Assembly (NCBI RefSeq): GCF_030247195.1
Contig: NC_080671.1
Location: forward strand, 67,951,412 to 68,015,411
From: Topomyia yanbarensis
Taxonomy: Eukaryota; Arthropoda; Insecta; Diptera; Culicidae
Direction of reading: 5' to 3'
Length of the DNA: 64,000 bases
The notes under the pieces are model-generated. The model ran no database searches. It was given only the letters and a program-made list of their open reading frames with translations, and had not been told where the DNA came from. The position numbers and the translations under genes were made by a program. Shown here in pieces: positions 45,502-56,460 of the stretch. Each line of letters opens with the position of its first letter. The first letter of the stretch is position 1.

Positions 45502-46367
45502 CACAGTGGCCGGAGGCTGGCCAAAACCTCAAAAATTTATTTTTGAAATATTGATATTTTATATTTTTCCTAAATTTCTCATGTATTGAATGATGTATAT
45601 TCAAAATTTTATGATCATTGGATAAGAATACGATTTTTAACACGAGTTTAAACGTACCAAAGTCCGGATTTTTTAATGATTTTCATTTCCGAAACCACCA
45701 TTGCTCTGATCACTTCAAATGCATGTTGCTCTGTTGATTTTGATCCGATTTTAGCACAACTAGTTTCATTGTATAGAGGAACGAAAGAACTTGGTTAGTG
45801 AGTAAAATATATTTGGTAAATTTGCTTGGAACTATGACTTTTTAGTTTAAATATGTTTAAGGTGGTCAGATCAAAAATACTTTGTTCACTAATGTATTCT
45901 GTACAAATTTCGGAATCATTTCGGAACGGTCACATAGTATACATTCTATGTGAAATTACCTCTACTTTTCGAATATCATGGTCTCGTTCTGCGCATAGGT
46001 GCGCAAAAAGGTTTAAGGAGATTGTGAAGCTTTGTTGCTGATATGGAGACGCATGGTGTTTTGTGTAAAATAGTTAGACAATCTACAGTAAACCAACACG
46101 TTCAACCATGGTTTTTAAGTAGTGTTCTTCATTTTTTATGATATTGTTGACATTGGTGAACAGTAACGGAAAATCTATCATGAAAACGGGATCATAGTTA
46201 TAAGAAAGGTTCAATGACACTGTATGGAAAAATGCATTTAATATTTTACGACTTTTGACTTCAAAAATGAGCTCAGCACCTCAAAATTAGCTTAAATTGT
46301 GATTTTCAGCCAAATTAGGTAACATTTGAGGTTTTGTCCGACTTTTGTTTGATGAGCCGCCACTGTG
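45502..46367. mobile_element. Transib-like MITE (866 bp)
   Basis: The ends are CACAGTGGC... and ...GCCACTGTG, followed inward by a shared CAAAACCTCAAA block on each side. Perfect 5-bp direct repeats CACCG flank it (45497-45501 and 46368-46372). A CACAGTG-type terminus plus a 5-bp GC-rich duplication is the pattern of Transib, the superfamily from which RAG1 derives. No transposase is encoded. Confidence 0.72.
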
Positions 46368-47005
46368 CACCGTGAAGCCGAAATTTGTCTTGACTTAGCA
46401 GGCTTATGCGAAATACTGTACCCATACTGTAATTTTATTACATAATATAATTCTACGTATCATTTTAAATCAAAATGCATTTAACAAAAATTTTCCAAAA
46501 TACGATAGTTATCGAGATAAATAATTCCAACAAAAATTATTTCGTGTGATTATGACCTTTTTAAAAGTTATTCGCATTACCCCATCATAAAATGTCAACA
46601 ATCTAATGTTTATCGATTTAAAGACATGTATTTAGAACATGGAGAAGCTTTCAATAAAAATGTTTCTCTAACAAACATCATATTTTTATAATGCATACTT
46701 TTTACGCTCAAAAACTCAATTTTATTTTTGAATATGATTCTAGACGCCATTTTAAATCAAAATGCCCATAACAAAAATTTTCTGAAATGTGTTAGCTCTC
46801 GAGATATTTTAAATTTTGTTGTAACAACACAATTATTTTGTTATATTACGACCATTTTACAAGTTATTCGCGTTTCTCCATTAACAACAATAGGTTTTTC
46901 AAAATTACTTTTTTTATAACTTTCCCTTTGACATCGAGGTGATTTTGTAAATCATTTGAAAGCTACATGAAATCAACCGAAATACGATTCAACTATATGG
47001 TTTAA

Positions 47006-47523
47006 CCCTTTCATGTCCAACTTTTTTTAAGTGCATGTAGGGTTTCAAAACTATTTTTCCTTGAAAACGGTTGGGTCAAGAAACACGAAAAGCCTATTTT
47101 CATAAAGATAGGTACTTCCATGGCAGTGTTAGAAGCTGGTCAATTTTTACCTTCTAATGCTCAATACAATTATCCTAGAATAATTACAATAGTCCAATTA
47201 CGTAGAAAACGTAGCCAACGACAGTCTAAATTGATAAGTTTTATCAGTTTTCAATAATATTGCACCATAACGAAGATATATGAAAAAATCATTTTCCGTC
47301 GTCAACGTAAGCTATCCCTGGCAGCACTGCTCCATCAGAATCCAATCAGACTAATTGCAATAACTTCAATTCTAGAGCTGATCCTTGTAACTGTTAATAC
47401 TCAAATTAAAGGCAATAATCACATTAATTAGCCTTACTTGTTTTTGTGAGCAAATCTTGCCTCAATCAAAAGTTATAGCTGTTTAAAACGTTGTTGTCCA
47501 CAAGCAACATGGGCATGAATGGG
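47006..47523. mobile_element. piggyBac-type MITE, copy 2 (518 bp)
   Basis: TTAA lies at 47002-47005 and 47524-47527. It starts CCCTTTCATG and ends CATGAATGGG. It is colinear, in inverse orientation, with the copy at 20140-20649, diverged by scattered substitutions and small indels. Non-coding. Confidence 0.88.
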
Positions 47524-47546
47524 TTAATCATCAGACCAGTAGATAC

Positions 47547-47836
47547 CAGCCCCCTGGCAACCCTATAACAACATATGGAGTTTGACAGCGACCTGCATAT
47601 ATGGGGCGTTATAGCTATAAAGCCCCAAACAAAGAATTTTGCGCGGTGCTATGCACAATATTGAAGCATTCCAAACGACGTTTTGCATCTTGCGGGATGA
47701 TTAGATACCATATCATTCAGAAAATCAGCACTTAGTAACCAAATACAGCTTTCAATGATTCGATCCAAAATTATTGTTTTGATTTTCATGGCAGTGATGC
47801 TGACTGTACAGAGACGCCATTCTTGACAGGGGGCTG
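47547..47836. mobile_element. hAT-type MITE (290 bp)
   Basis: The terminal inverted repeats are CAGCCCCCTG / CAGGGGGCTG, flanked by a perfect 8-bp target duplication GTAGATAC (47539-47546 and 47837-47844). An 8-bp duplication with CAG termini is typical of hAT. It inserted just outside the piggyBac-type MITE. Confidence 0.85.
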
Positions 47837-48313
47837 GTAGATACAGAACACTGGATTAGCATTGTCGCTGGTGTTCCCATTGTTTTCGCCTCGGAGCATG
47901 TTTGATTTGCTTTCGGTATATATCTGTCAAGATATCGAAAGTCTGGCCTGCTGAAAATATGGCCTGCTTGTAACCACAAACCGTTTAGTTGAACTTCAAA
48001 TTAATGAAATGCAGAGTTTGCCTATTTTTTAATTTCAGTCTTGTTTATTCTGCTGTGATTTTGTGCATTCAAGACCGAAAACGTCCAATGCATAAAATTT
48101 AAAGCAGAATAAACGAAAGGCAAACAAAAAAATGATGTGATATCTGCTGTGAAACAAATTTGTATGAGGTATACCATTATAATTTCATTAGTTTTCACAT
48201 GATATCAATGCATGACAGATAATTTTTATGTGCTATTACAAATCGAAAAAATTATGTGTGAAATTAATATATTCAATATAACGAATTTTCTCGGTGTATA
48301 TTTTCGACTGTTA

Positions 48314-49213
48314 GGGGAGCCCGGGGCTAGTTGGCGTTTGGGGTAAGTTGGCGGAATCCCTTTTTCTCTGTTTCTATTAGACATATAGCGCTGCCTCTTC
48401 TTGTGTACCTCAAGTTATGTGAAACCCGTTATCCAATGTGGTTTTGTTGCAAAACGATTTGTTTGGTGGAAGTTGTAAGTGATATTGTGTTTTCGAGCAT
48501 ACCAAGGAAATTTTCTAAATTTCAAATACTTTGCGTTTTTTAATTTATTTCCCGAATGTTTATTTTTTTCGATAGCGCGTGAAAAGAGCTTTCAGTATCT
48601 GTATAGATATTACATCTATCCACAAACAAAAGTTATTTTTTAAATAGTTTTATATGCGGTTGGGGCAAGTTGGCGGTACTATTTACAGTGCAAAAAAGTC
48701 ATCAAAAATTTTTATTTCTGGAATTCACTCCAAAGTAAGAAAAACTTTTTCTTGTGTATCTCGCTAATGTAGGAGACATTTATTCCAGCTAATTGCATGA
48801 AGAATTTCGAAAATTTGCTTTTGAATAGGGAGTACGCGTCAAAGTCAAAATGCCGGGGTATTGAAACTGAAATATAATAGCAAATGTCGGTTAATATACA
48901 GTTTTGTCGAAAAGACATTCAGCACCTTCTAAAAGGACCCTTGAAGCAATTGAATCTCCATTTAATTGCTTAGTTTTTGGCGTATAGCCACATACCGCCA
49001 ACTTACCCCGGGGCCGGGGTAAGTTGGCGGGTTTTCCGCGTCACATATTTTTGTCTCTAAAAATCCAGACAATGCATCAAACACTTTAAAAAATCAGATA
49101 TGTTGCCAACAGTCTGCTCTTTCATGCCGCGTGTTCTATTTTGCAAGTTCTACCTACATCAAAGCGATAAAAATTGAAAACTGAAAACATCGCCAACTAG
49201 CCCCGGTCTCCCC
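48314..49213. mobile_element. TA-flanked MITE with iterated terminal motif (900 bp)
   Basis: The ends read GGGGAGCCCGGGGCTAGTT and, on the other strand, GGGGAGACCGGGGCTAGTT, each bounded by TA (48312-48313 and 49214-49215). The subterminal word GGGGTAAGTTGGCGG recurs at 48340, near 48661 (one change) and, as a back-to-back inverted pair, at about 48993-49031. No coding capacity. A TA target suggests Tc1-mariner-related mobilisation. Confidence 0.8.
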
Positions 49214-49920
49214 TATTTTTATGAAATTAAAGAGTTTGTTTACACCGCACATGGAAAAATTAAGTACATGTTTAGTGTGTGTGTTGTTAAACTTTTTATT
49301 CGAAAAACGTGTTTTTCTAGACAAAACCCCTTAGAAAGTAATTGCACTTGAAAATATTCATATATAATTGGTTTGACGATCTCATACAACCGTTTAAAAA
49401 AATTGAAAAAAGATCTTCGAGATGGATTTATACACATATTTTCTAACAACTCTTCGAAACCAAATTAAATACATTAGATTGGTTTTTTAAGTATCAGAAG
49501 AGGCTAAATATTTCATTTTCTTTTTATATTGTGACAACTTTTTGTGTGTAGATTATGAGATATTATTTCTAGAAAATTATTTTTTTTTAAATACCCTCCA
49601 CTATCCCCCACACCAAGAAACTCACACAGAGAGTCCCCTGGTAATGGACACAACAATAATAAAAACAAAACAGAAATACGCGGAGATATAAACTACAGCA
49701 AAAAAATGAACAAAGTGAAATCCCAGTGGAATCAAGTTCCTTTGAAGGGATTCACAAAGCTTATTTGAATTCTAAATACTAAATTTATAACTAAGTGATA
49801 ACGTTTGTGGTTACGAGCAAATACGAAAATTAGAATAGGCTAAATAATATTAAAAGAATAAAAAGTAGGAAAAAACTAGCAGAAGCCAGAAAAACCTACA
49901 CACTTAGATGGTTGACACAC

Positions 49921-52799
49921 TTACAAGATATATTCGTTTACGTTTCGTATCATATGCTGCTTAAGCTTGCTTTTAAAGAGGATGTTATTTGTTACGGTTT
50001 TCAAGGCAATAGGAAGTGCGTTAAATTTGGAAGGTCCGTGGATTGAGATGCGCGTTAAACCTAAGTTTGTGCATGCACTGCTTCTCAGTAGCTCGTTTGC
50101 GCTTCTAGTATTCCGAAGGTTTACTCTAGCTGAGAATACAATGTTGTGATGAAATTTTGGGTTGTTTAAAATATTATGTACATAAATAATAGTTTGAGTA
50201 TCTCGTAAACCAACAACGGGGATAATTCTGTGGCGTAAACTGGTATATAACAAAACCGTTGAAAATAAGGGAGGCAAATTAAAGATTACTTTGATACATC
50301 TATTTTGCAATATTTGAATCCTTTTCAGTTTCGATTTGGCAGCGTGACCCCAGACGACAATCAAATATTGAATGATTGAGTGAATGCATGCATAATAGAA
50401 TTGCAATAGTGCATCTTTGGGAACAAAACAACGTACTCTTTTCATAAGACCACATAGTGATGAGATTTTGTTGGCAACATGTTGAATGTGTATGTCCCAT
50501 GAAAGGCATGAGTCTAAATGAAGTCCTAAGTATTGGAATGATGAAACTTTTTCAATCAGTAATGTTCCGATGAATGGATCGGAATGCGGTAAAATTTGTT
50601 TCCGTGGCGAGTGAAATATCATATATTTTGTTTTTGTCAGATTCAGTGAGAGGTTATTGCCGTTAAAATATTCGATGAGGCTCGCTAGATCGGATTCAAT
50701 GTATTTGATGATTGGCTGAACATTGGAATGGGGATAGAACAATGCTGTGTCATCAGCAAAAAGTCTTGGAGTCCCATGCAGTTTCAAATTACCTAAGTCA
50801 TTGATGAAAATCAAGAACAGCAGAGGACCTATGTTACTCCCTTGTGGAACTCCTATGTCAATCGGTCGTAGAGTGCTGCGGGCACCATTTATTACCACAA
50901 ATTGCTTTCGATCTGTTAGATAACTTCTAATCAATTCATTGGCAATACCTCTTATCCCATATCGGTCGAGCTTTTCTAATAAGATTCTGTGGTTTATTGT
51001 ATCGAATGCTTTCTTAAGGTCGATGAATAAGCCCCCCACGACCTTTTTTTGGTCAATTTCACGGATTAGCTCATCAGTGAGTTCAGTAATAGCAGTCGCC
51101 GTTCCACAACCTTCCCGGAAACCATATTGGAATTTATGAAGAACATCGTTCACACGCAAAAAGCTAACAAGCCGATTTGTTAAAAGCTTTTCTAAAATTT
51201 TATTCAGCATCGACAATGTTGAAATTGGGCGATAATTTGAAGGGTTTGTAAGAATCACCGGATTTGAATATGGGCGTAACTTTAGCAATTTTCAAAACGT
51301 TAGGATATGACCCCGTAACTATTATGCGATTGAAGAGTTTAGCAATAATCACAGAGAGCGGTCCTATATTGGCTTTCATTACATCTGCTGATGTTATCAT
51401 GACCCCTACTTTTTTAACATCAAGCTGACTAATGAGGATTCCAACTTCACTAACACTAGCAGGCTTCAGAAAAATAGAACTGCTAACAGACTTAACTGGC
51501 TTCAGAAAATCAAATTTGTTTTTTGGGAGTTTGTCAGCTAGATTGTTCCCGATCGTGGCGAAAAAGCTATTAAATACTTCAGCAACATGTAGATCAGAGT
51601 CGATAATGCAACCATCCTTTTTTAGTTTTATTGGTTCACTTGTTTTGGTACGACCAAAAACTTCGTTAATTTTTTTCCACACGTTTGAATGACTAGAAGT
51701 TTTTAGTATATTCTCATAATATTCACATTTGCATCGCTTTTTGGCGGTTTTAACTTTATTTGAAACGTGTTTCAACATTTCAGCAGCTTGCGCATCATTA
51801 GGATTACGTTTAACTTTATCAAGGTAATTATTTTTTATTTGTATCAACCGCCAAAGGCTATGGACAATTTTCTTTTTTAACATTAACATTTTTCGTAAAA
51901 GTTTTGGTGCAGTCAACCAGTAGGTTGTTATAGGTTGTAATGAGAGTATTTAAGGTAGCTTCAACATCATCAGTAGTTTGAAAATTGTTCAAGAATCTGG
52001 AGAATTGGTTTTGCAGCCTAGCACGATCGACAATGGTCATTCTTAACTCTTGTTGTTTCTTTCCTTTACAAATAGGGAGAGACGAAATAATAGGAAGATA
52101 ATCGCTAATATCGCTAAAAACCGTGTAATTATGCAATTGTGAAGCAAAATCTATAGGGCAAACAAAATGATCTAAAATATTATTGCTAGTTGGCCGTGTT
52201 GCGAAAGTATTTGTGCAAACATAACTATATGATTCTAATAATTGTTTGTATCTAACTACTATGTTATTATTGTGAAGATTGATTGGGACGTTCACATCAC
52301 CCGCTATGAAGTATGGTTTAGCCGGGGTAGCATTAGATAACCAATTTTCTAATATATTCTGAAACGAGTTGTAGTCGAATGATGGGGGTCGATAAACACC
52401 AATAACGTTATACAGATGGCTCCGAAGTTTTATTTCTAAATGGATGTAATGCAAACCATCGATTGTTTGGTTATCTATCAATCTGCTTTCCAGAGAACTT
52501 CTTACAAACACTGCTAAACCTCCTGTCGAGTTACTACGGCAAGAGAAAAAGGGACGATAGCCAGGGATGTTATAAACACAACAGTTATCCTTCTTAACCC
52601 AAGTCTCACCGATAACAATAACATCAATACCTAGTTTACATTCATTTACAAAGTAAATCAACTCATCAAACTTTTCATAAACATTAACATTCCACTGAAC
52701 AATATTCAAAAGATTCGTGTCATTTAAATCACATTTTTTATTAAATTCGTGTAAGTTATCATAAAATTTATTTAATATTGTATTGGGTGTAAAATCCAT
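49921..52799 (-). pseudogene. LINE E ORF2 (endonuclease-RT), two frameshifts
   Basis: About 955 codons, full length for this clade. The endonuclease 52799-51858 has NIVQWNVNVYEKFDEL, VIGETWVKKD, YFIAGDVNVPINLH and DHFVCP. The linker 51916-51200 includes SADVMKANIGPLSVIIAKLF and KVTPIFKSGD. The RT 51288-49921 has NYRPISTLSMLNKILEKLL, FIDLKKAFDTINHRIL, GVPQGSNIGPLLFLIFINDL and an intact LFADDTALFY. Only two single-step frame changes are evident (near 51.88 kb, in an A/T homopolymer, and near 51.25 kb). It could be a young dead copy, or the shifts could be sequencing errors. Confidence 0.85.
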
Positions 52800-52839
52800 T
52801 TTAATTTGATTGATTTCATAGAATTAAAAGAAAAAAAAC

Positions 52840-53314
52840 TTATTGTGTGCTTTTCTTCCGCTTAGGCGATGGAGAATGCACAGAAGTTGATGGGCCCTCA
52901 GGTGTACACGCTGGTTTCAAAAAAAGTCTCTTCACACGACTGAGATCTTCTCGAGTTTTTACCAACTCGGGCTTACTATTATCATCTTTTTTTACTAGTA
53001 TAACACCACCCCTTCCCGCCCAAATATACTTCACGTTTAGCGATTCTTGGGACTCTCTCAGCTCTTTGAGCAATTCCAGAGACAGCGGAGTCAATTCATC
53101 GCGCAAGGTCACATTCATAGCTCTTCCGTTAACAACAAACTTGTCATCAATCAAGGTCGATGATAATTTACCAAATTGTTTCTTCTTGGCAAAAACAGCC
53201 TCTTTCGAATCTTTATTAGAAAACACAATTCTGATTGGAGCCAAGCCATTGTTCGGTTTACCACTGCCAAAAATCCGCTCAGCAGATACTACTAATCCCG
53301 CATTTTTTATTTGA
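52840..53314 (-). pseudogene. LINE E ORF1, C-terminal part with FP_C-like domain
   Basis: About 155 codons open into the 5' truncation. The core (APIRIVFSNKDSKEAVFAKK, then VNGRAMNVTLRDELTPLSLE) and a following YIWAGRGGVILVKK block match the baculovirus-FP C-terminal-like domain common in ORF1 of insect CR1-group elements. It ends in a basic PSPKRKKS tail, 40 nt before ORF2. Confidence 0.8.
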
Positions 53315-53592
53315 AAAACTCTTTAGAAAATGACCCATTTTCTTGCACCACTAGATGAATTAAAACAGGTTTTTACAGTCAATTTAGTGGAATAAAAAGT
53401 TTATTTTTGTCAATGAACGTGTATTTGTTTTTCTCAGCATAGTAAATGATAATTATGTAGTAAAAATATATACAGGATTCAAATAAAATAAGTCAGTTTG
53501 AGTAAAAATTACACTTGAGAATTATTTACAATATATGCCCCCTTTTCTTGAATTGCACAGGAACATCAAAGTTCGTATACTCAGAAGTTATA

Positions 53593-53817
53593 CTAATAAT
53601 TACATGAAGTACACCTAGCACCACTGTTGTTGGTTGTCCAATTGTATGCAATTTTGTTTTGATCTTCTCTTAATGTGTCTAAATCATTTAACCATACTGT
53701 TTGGCCACTTCGCAAGAGTTTTGAGGGATAAATTGAGTCTTTTTTTGTACATAATAAGAAAAAAATAAAGATTTCGACCGTCAGCAGCAGTGATGCTATG
53801 AAAAGTAAAATTTTCAT
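53593..53817 (-). CDS. Possible 74-aa secreted or membrane peptide
   Basis: The N-terminus is a long hydrophobic stretch (MKILLFIASLLLTVEIFIFF) followed by LLCTKKD and a polar part (LRSGQTVWLNDLDTLRED) ending in CTSCNY. It could be a signal anchor with a short ectodomain. There is no TATA box, and the nearest poly(A) signal is about 190 nt downstream (minus AATAAA at 53404-53399). It sits just upstream of the truncated LINE. Support is composition only; chance is a real alternative. Confidence 0.25.
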   Translation of the reverse strand: MKILLFIASLLLTVEIFIFFLLCTKKDSIYPSKLLRSGQTVWLNDLDTLREDQNKIAYNWTTNNSGARCTSCNY

Positions 53818-54167
53818 TAATCTTCAGGGAATCAATCGGTTTTTGCTTAATAACTTTTCCACAAGCATCAGATCGTTTTGCGGTCTTCTAAACTTTGTTT
53901 CCTTGACAAATTTCCTGTAAAAATCTATACATCTATCTATTTTTAGGAGATAACGGGCGACCCTTGGAAGAATTAATTTGCAAAAGACGTTTTCCCCATA
54001 CAAAATCCCATGTAAACTTTAAACCGTGGGCGCAAAAATATAGTTTCACCGATCGAACAAAAAATTTGCAGAGGTAATCTGGGAGCTAAACGGGATCTAA
54101 AAAGTTACTCGGAGCGAAATTTTTTTTTGTTTTTTCATATTACTATGTCCCACTCTAATGGTTATGT

Positions 54168-54592
54168 ATCAGTACTCGATTCTCACGAACTAAACGATTT
54201 CGTGAAATAATGGTTAGGTTTAGCTCAATAGCATGTTCAGAAGAATTATAATAAATAATACGAGTGATGTTTTGGTTAGAACATTTTAGTTTCAGATGTT
54301 ACCGCATAGAGGGCGCCAACACTAACATTTCAACGGAAAGAGATAGAAATTAGCTGTCTTCAACAAAGTTGTAGAACAGGCTTTTTTCAGTAATTCTTCC
54401 GAACATCCCAATATTCTATCTCCCTTCTATCAAAAGTTAGTGTTGGCGCCCTCTGTGCGGTCACGGGTGGAACTAAAATGTTCTAATTAAAAGATAACTT
54501 GTATCATGTATTATAATTCTTCGGAACGTACTATTGAGCTAAAACTAATCATTACTTCACAAAAATGTATAGTTAGTGGAAATCGAGTACTA
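54168..54592. mobile_element. Palindromic MITE with ~200-bp arms
   Basis: The two halves are reverse complements, with scattered mismatches, around a centre near 54385. Shared blocks include actcgattt, tttagctcaatag, agaattataata, agaacattttagtt and gagggcgccaacactaac. The whole can fold into one long hairpin. A half-copy of the same family is at 59570-59695. Confidence 0.8.
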
Positions 54593-55189
54593 CTGCACAT
54601 TGCACAACCATGCACTGCTGCGCCCCATGCAAAACTGACTCAGACATCACTTCGTTAAAAGTTTATTAACTTCTTTCAACAAAGCCGGATTGACTAGCAG
54701 TCTTAGACAAAGTTACTTACAGTGATAATACGATGCATACAGTGCCACCTAGCGGCGAAAATACGAGCTGGGAGTTTTTCTCCATGTAAATTGTCGAAAA
54801 ATCCCATACAAACTTCCGGCACGTTGGTCCGGTAGCTAGACTTGTCCGATTTTCTTCAAATTTGGAGCAAATACTCCTGGTGGGACTAGGAATCGACTCG
54901 GGGTGGGCCGATTAAGTTTTCAGAAATTCATTATTTTTCAGTCTTTATTTATTCAGTCTAGTGTAGCATCATGTCTATTGTTTGATCATGACATTTGCTC
55001 TTCAGTTCTCGCGTGTTTTTTTTGTAAACGGCCAATAAGCATACTGTCAAACTTCACTTTCAGAGAAAATTCCAGACAAGCCGTGGCTCGCCGAGAACGG
55101 ATGTAAACATTTAATGAAAGAGAAAAGTTTTCTCTTTCGTATGCTGCAGTGGGGTTAATCGGCGATTAATAATTTGTTCAAAATTTCTT

Positions 55190-55690
55190 CTCAGAGTGAA
55201 TTTTGACAGTATGATTATTACCCCTTTTCAAAAAACACGCGAGAGTTGTGTAAATGACATAGAAGCATAGGAGCAACATTTTGCTTGCGCATCGCGAAAA
55301 TCCAAACTACTCGCACGCCAAGTTGGTGAAATTGTTGAATATGGCCAAATCAACTGTCACCAACGCAATAAAAGTGTTCGGAAAACGATTGCCGATAGCC
55401 TGGGAGACTGGATCAGAGAGAAATCGAAGGCCGTAGGTCGCAAAAACGACAATAAGAGTGGGTAGCTGTGTAAAGTGGAATCCCAACCACTCCATCTAAG
55501 ATGTAGCAAGCGAACTGGAAGCATCGTCCACAGCGCGGAAGCTGTACATGAAGATGTTAACGAATGTTAATTGTGTGGTACAGGATGACGAAACCTAAGT
55601 CAAGGCAGAATTTAAACAGCTTTGTAGACAGGAATATTATACGTCGACTGAGAGAAGAAAGGGGACAGATTATCAAATGATTTTTTTGTA
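55190..55690 (+). pseudogene. Tc1-mariner DD37E-type transposase fossil (copy 3)
   Basis: Readable pieces on the plus strand: ENPNYSHAKLVKLLNMAKST (helix-turn-helix) followed by VTNAIKVFGKRLP, then RNRRP, SKRTGS and, after many stops, a DDET box with a stop in place of the next residue followed by VKA.FKQL. The second half of the gene is missing after about 55690. It is heavily decayed. Confidence 0.65.
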
Positions 55691-55718
55691 ATGTCCTACC
55701 AGATAATAACGCGAGTTA

Positions 55719-56220
55719 GAGAATATGGGATACTTGACAAGGTTTTCAGTTGAACCTATGTAAATTTCTAAAAAAGCTTTCCATCGATTAAAACTCGTTG
55801 GAATGTAATTGACGGCGCCGGTGGTTGAAAGGTAAACGTGACCGCCACTCATTCCAGTTGTCTTGAATTCAATTCCAGCCGAGGTCGTTGAGATTTTTCT
55901 GAGGTGAAAAAATCTGTGGTCACGTCATCCTTCGGAAGGGAAGTAAAGCCGTTGGTCCCTCTCTGGTAAAGAAGAAGTAGAATCCAATTTCTATACTTAC
56001 TAACAAATATCCTCCACCCGTGATACTTGTGGAGTGCGCAGTATCGAATCTCGCCTCTGGAGGATTTTTTTTACATAATTGCTTTCGCTTCACTTACCAT
56101 TTCGATCAGTTTTCCCCGTTGGAATACTACCAAAAAGTATTCAAATTTTAAGAATCAAATAGAATACCTTATTGATAATTGTTGGATCGCGTACTTGGTC
56201 AAGTCTCCCTATGTTTCCCC
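55719..56220. mobile_element. GGGGAGACTTGACC-type MITE copy 1, split by a SINE
   Basis: The left part 55719-55810 aligns with 60752-60845 (acttgac.aggtt.tcag.t.aacct...taaa). The right end 56197-56220 (ggtcaagtctccctatgttt + cccc) is the complement of the left end of copy 2. A SINE sits between them. Confidence 0.7.
55811..55979 (+). mobile_element. tRNA-derived SINE nested in the MITE
   Basis: ggcgccggtggttgaaaggt (A-box region) and a degenerate B box (ttgaattcaattcc) are followed by the body gaggtcgttgagatttttct... and cacgtcatccttcggaaggg. Flanking gaatgtaatt (55801-55810) and gaatccaatt (55980-55989) look like a 10-bp target duplication with two changes. This body type is frequent in culicine mosquitoes. 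Confidence 0.8.
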
Positions 56221-56460
56221 ACTGAAACGTTAAGCATCATCTGACTTCTGAACTCGGAAAAAACCTCCGAAATGTATCCCGTTGATAGCATTCTTTGGAT
56301 TGTGAGATATCCTGCCCCATTTTCTTTTTTATTGGATCTAAAATAAGCATTTCTAAATTACGTAAAGTACGTTGCATAAAGGTGTAAAAACACCTTGCAA
56401 TCGTATGTTATGTAATTCGTTCACATAGCCAATGCATAGATAGAAAACCTGCAAGCATTA

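Larger units (their letters stand above)
49900..53320 (-). mobile_element. CR1/L2-like non-LTR retrotransposon (LINE E)
   Basis: The freshest LINE in the window: an ORF1 C-terminal part followed by a nearly complete ORF2. It is 5'-truncated inside ORF1 near 53320. The 3' flank (49.57-49.9 kb) is A-rich and may hold the 3'UTR. Confidence 0.85.
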
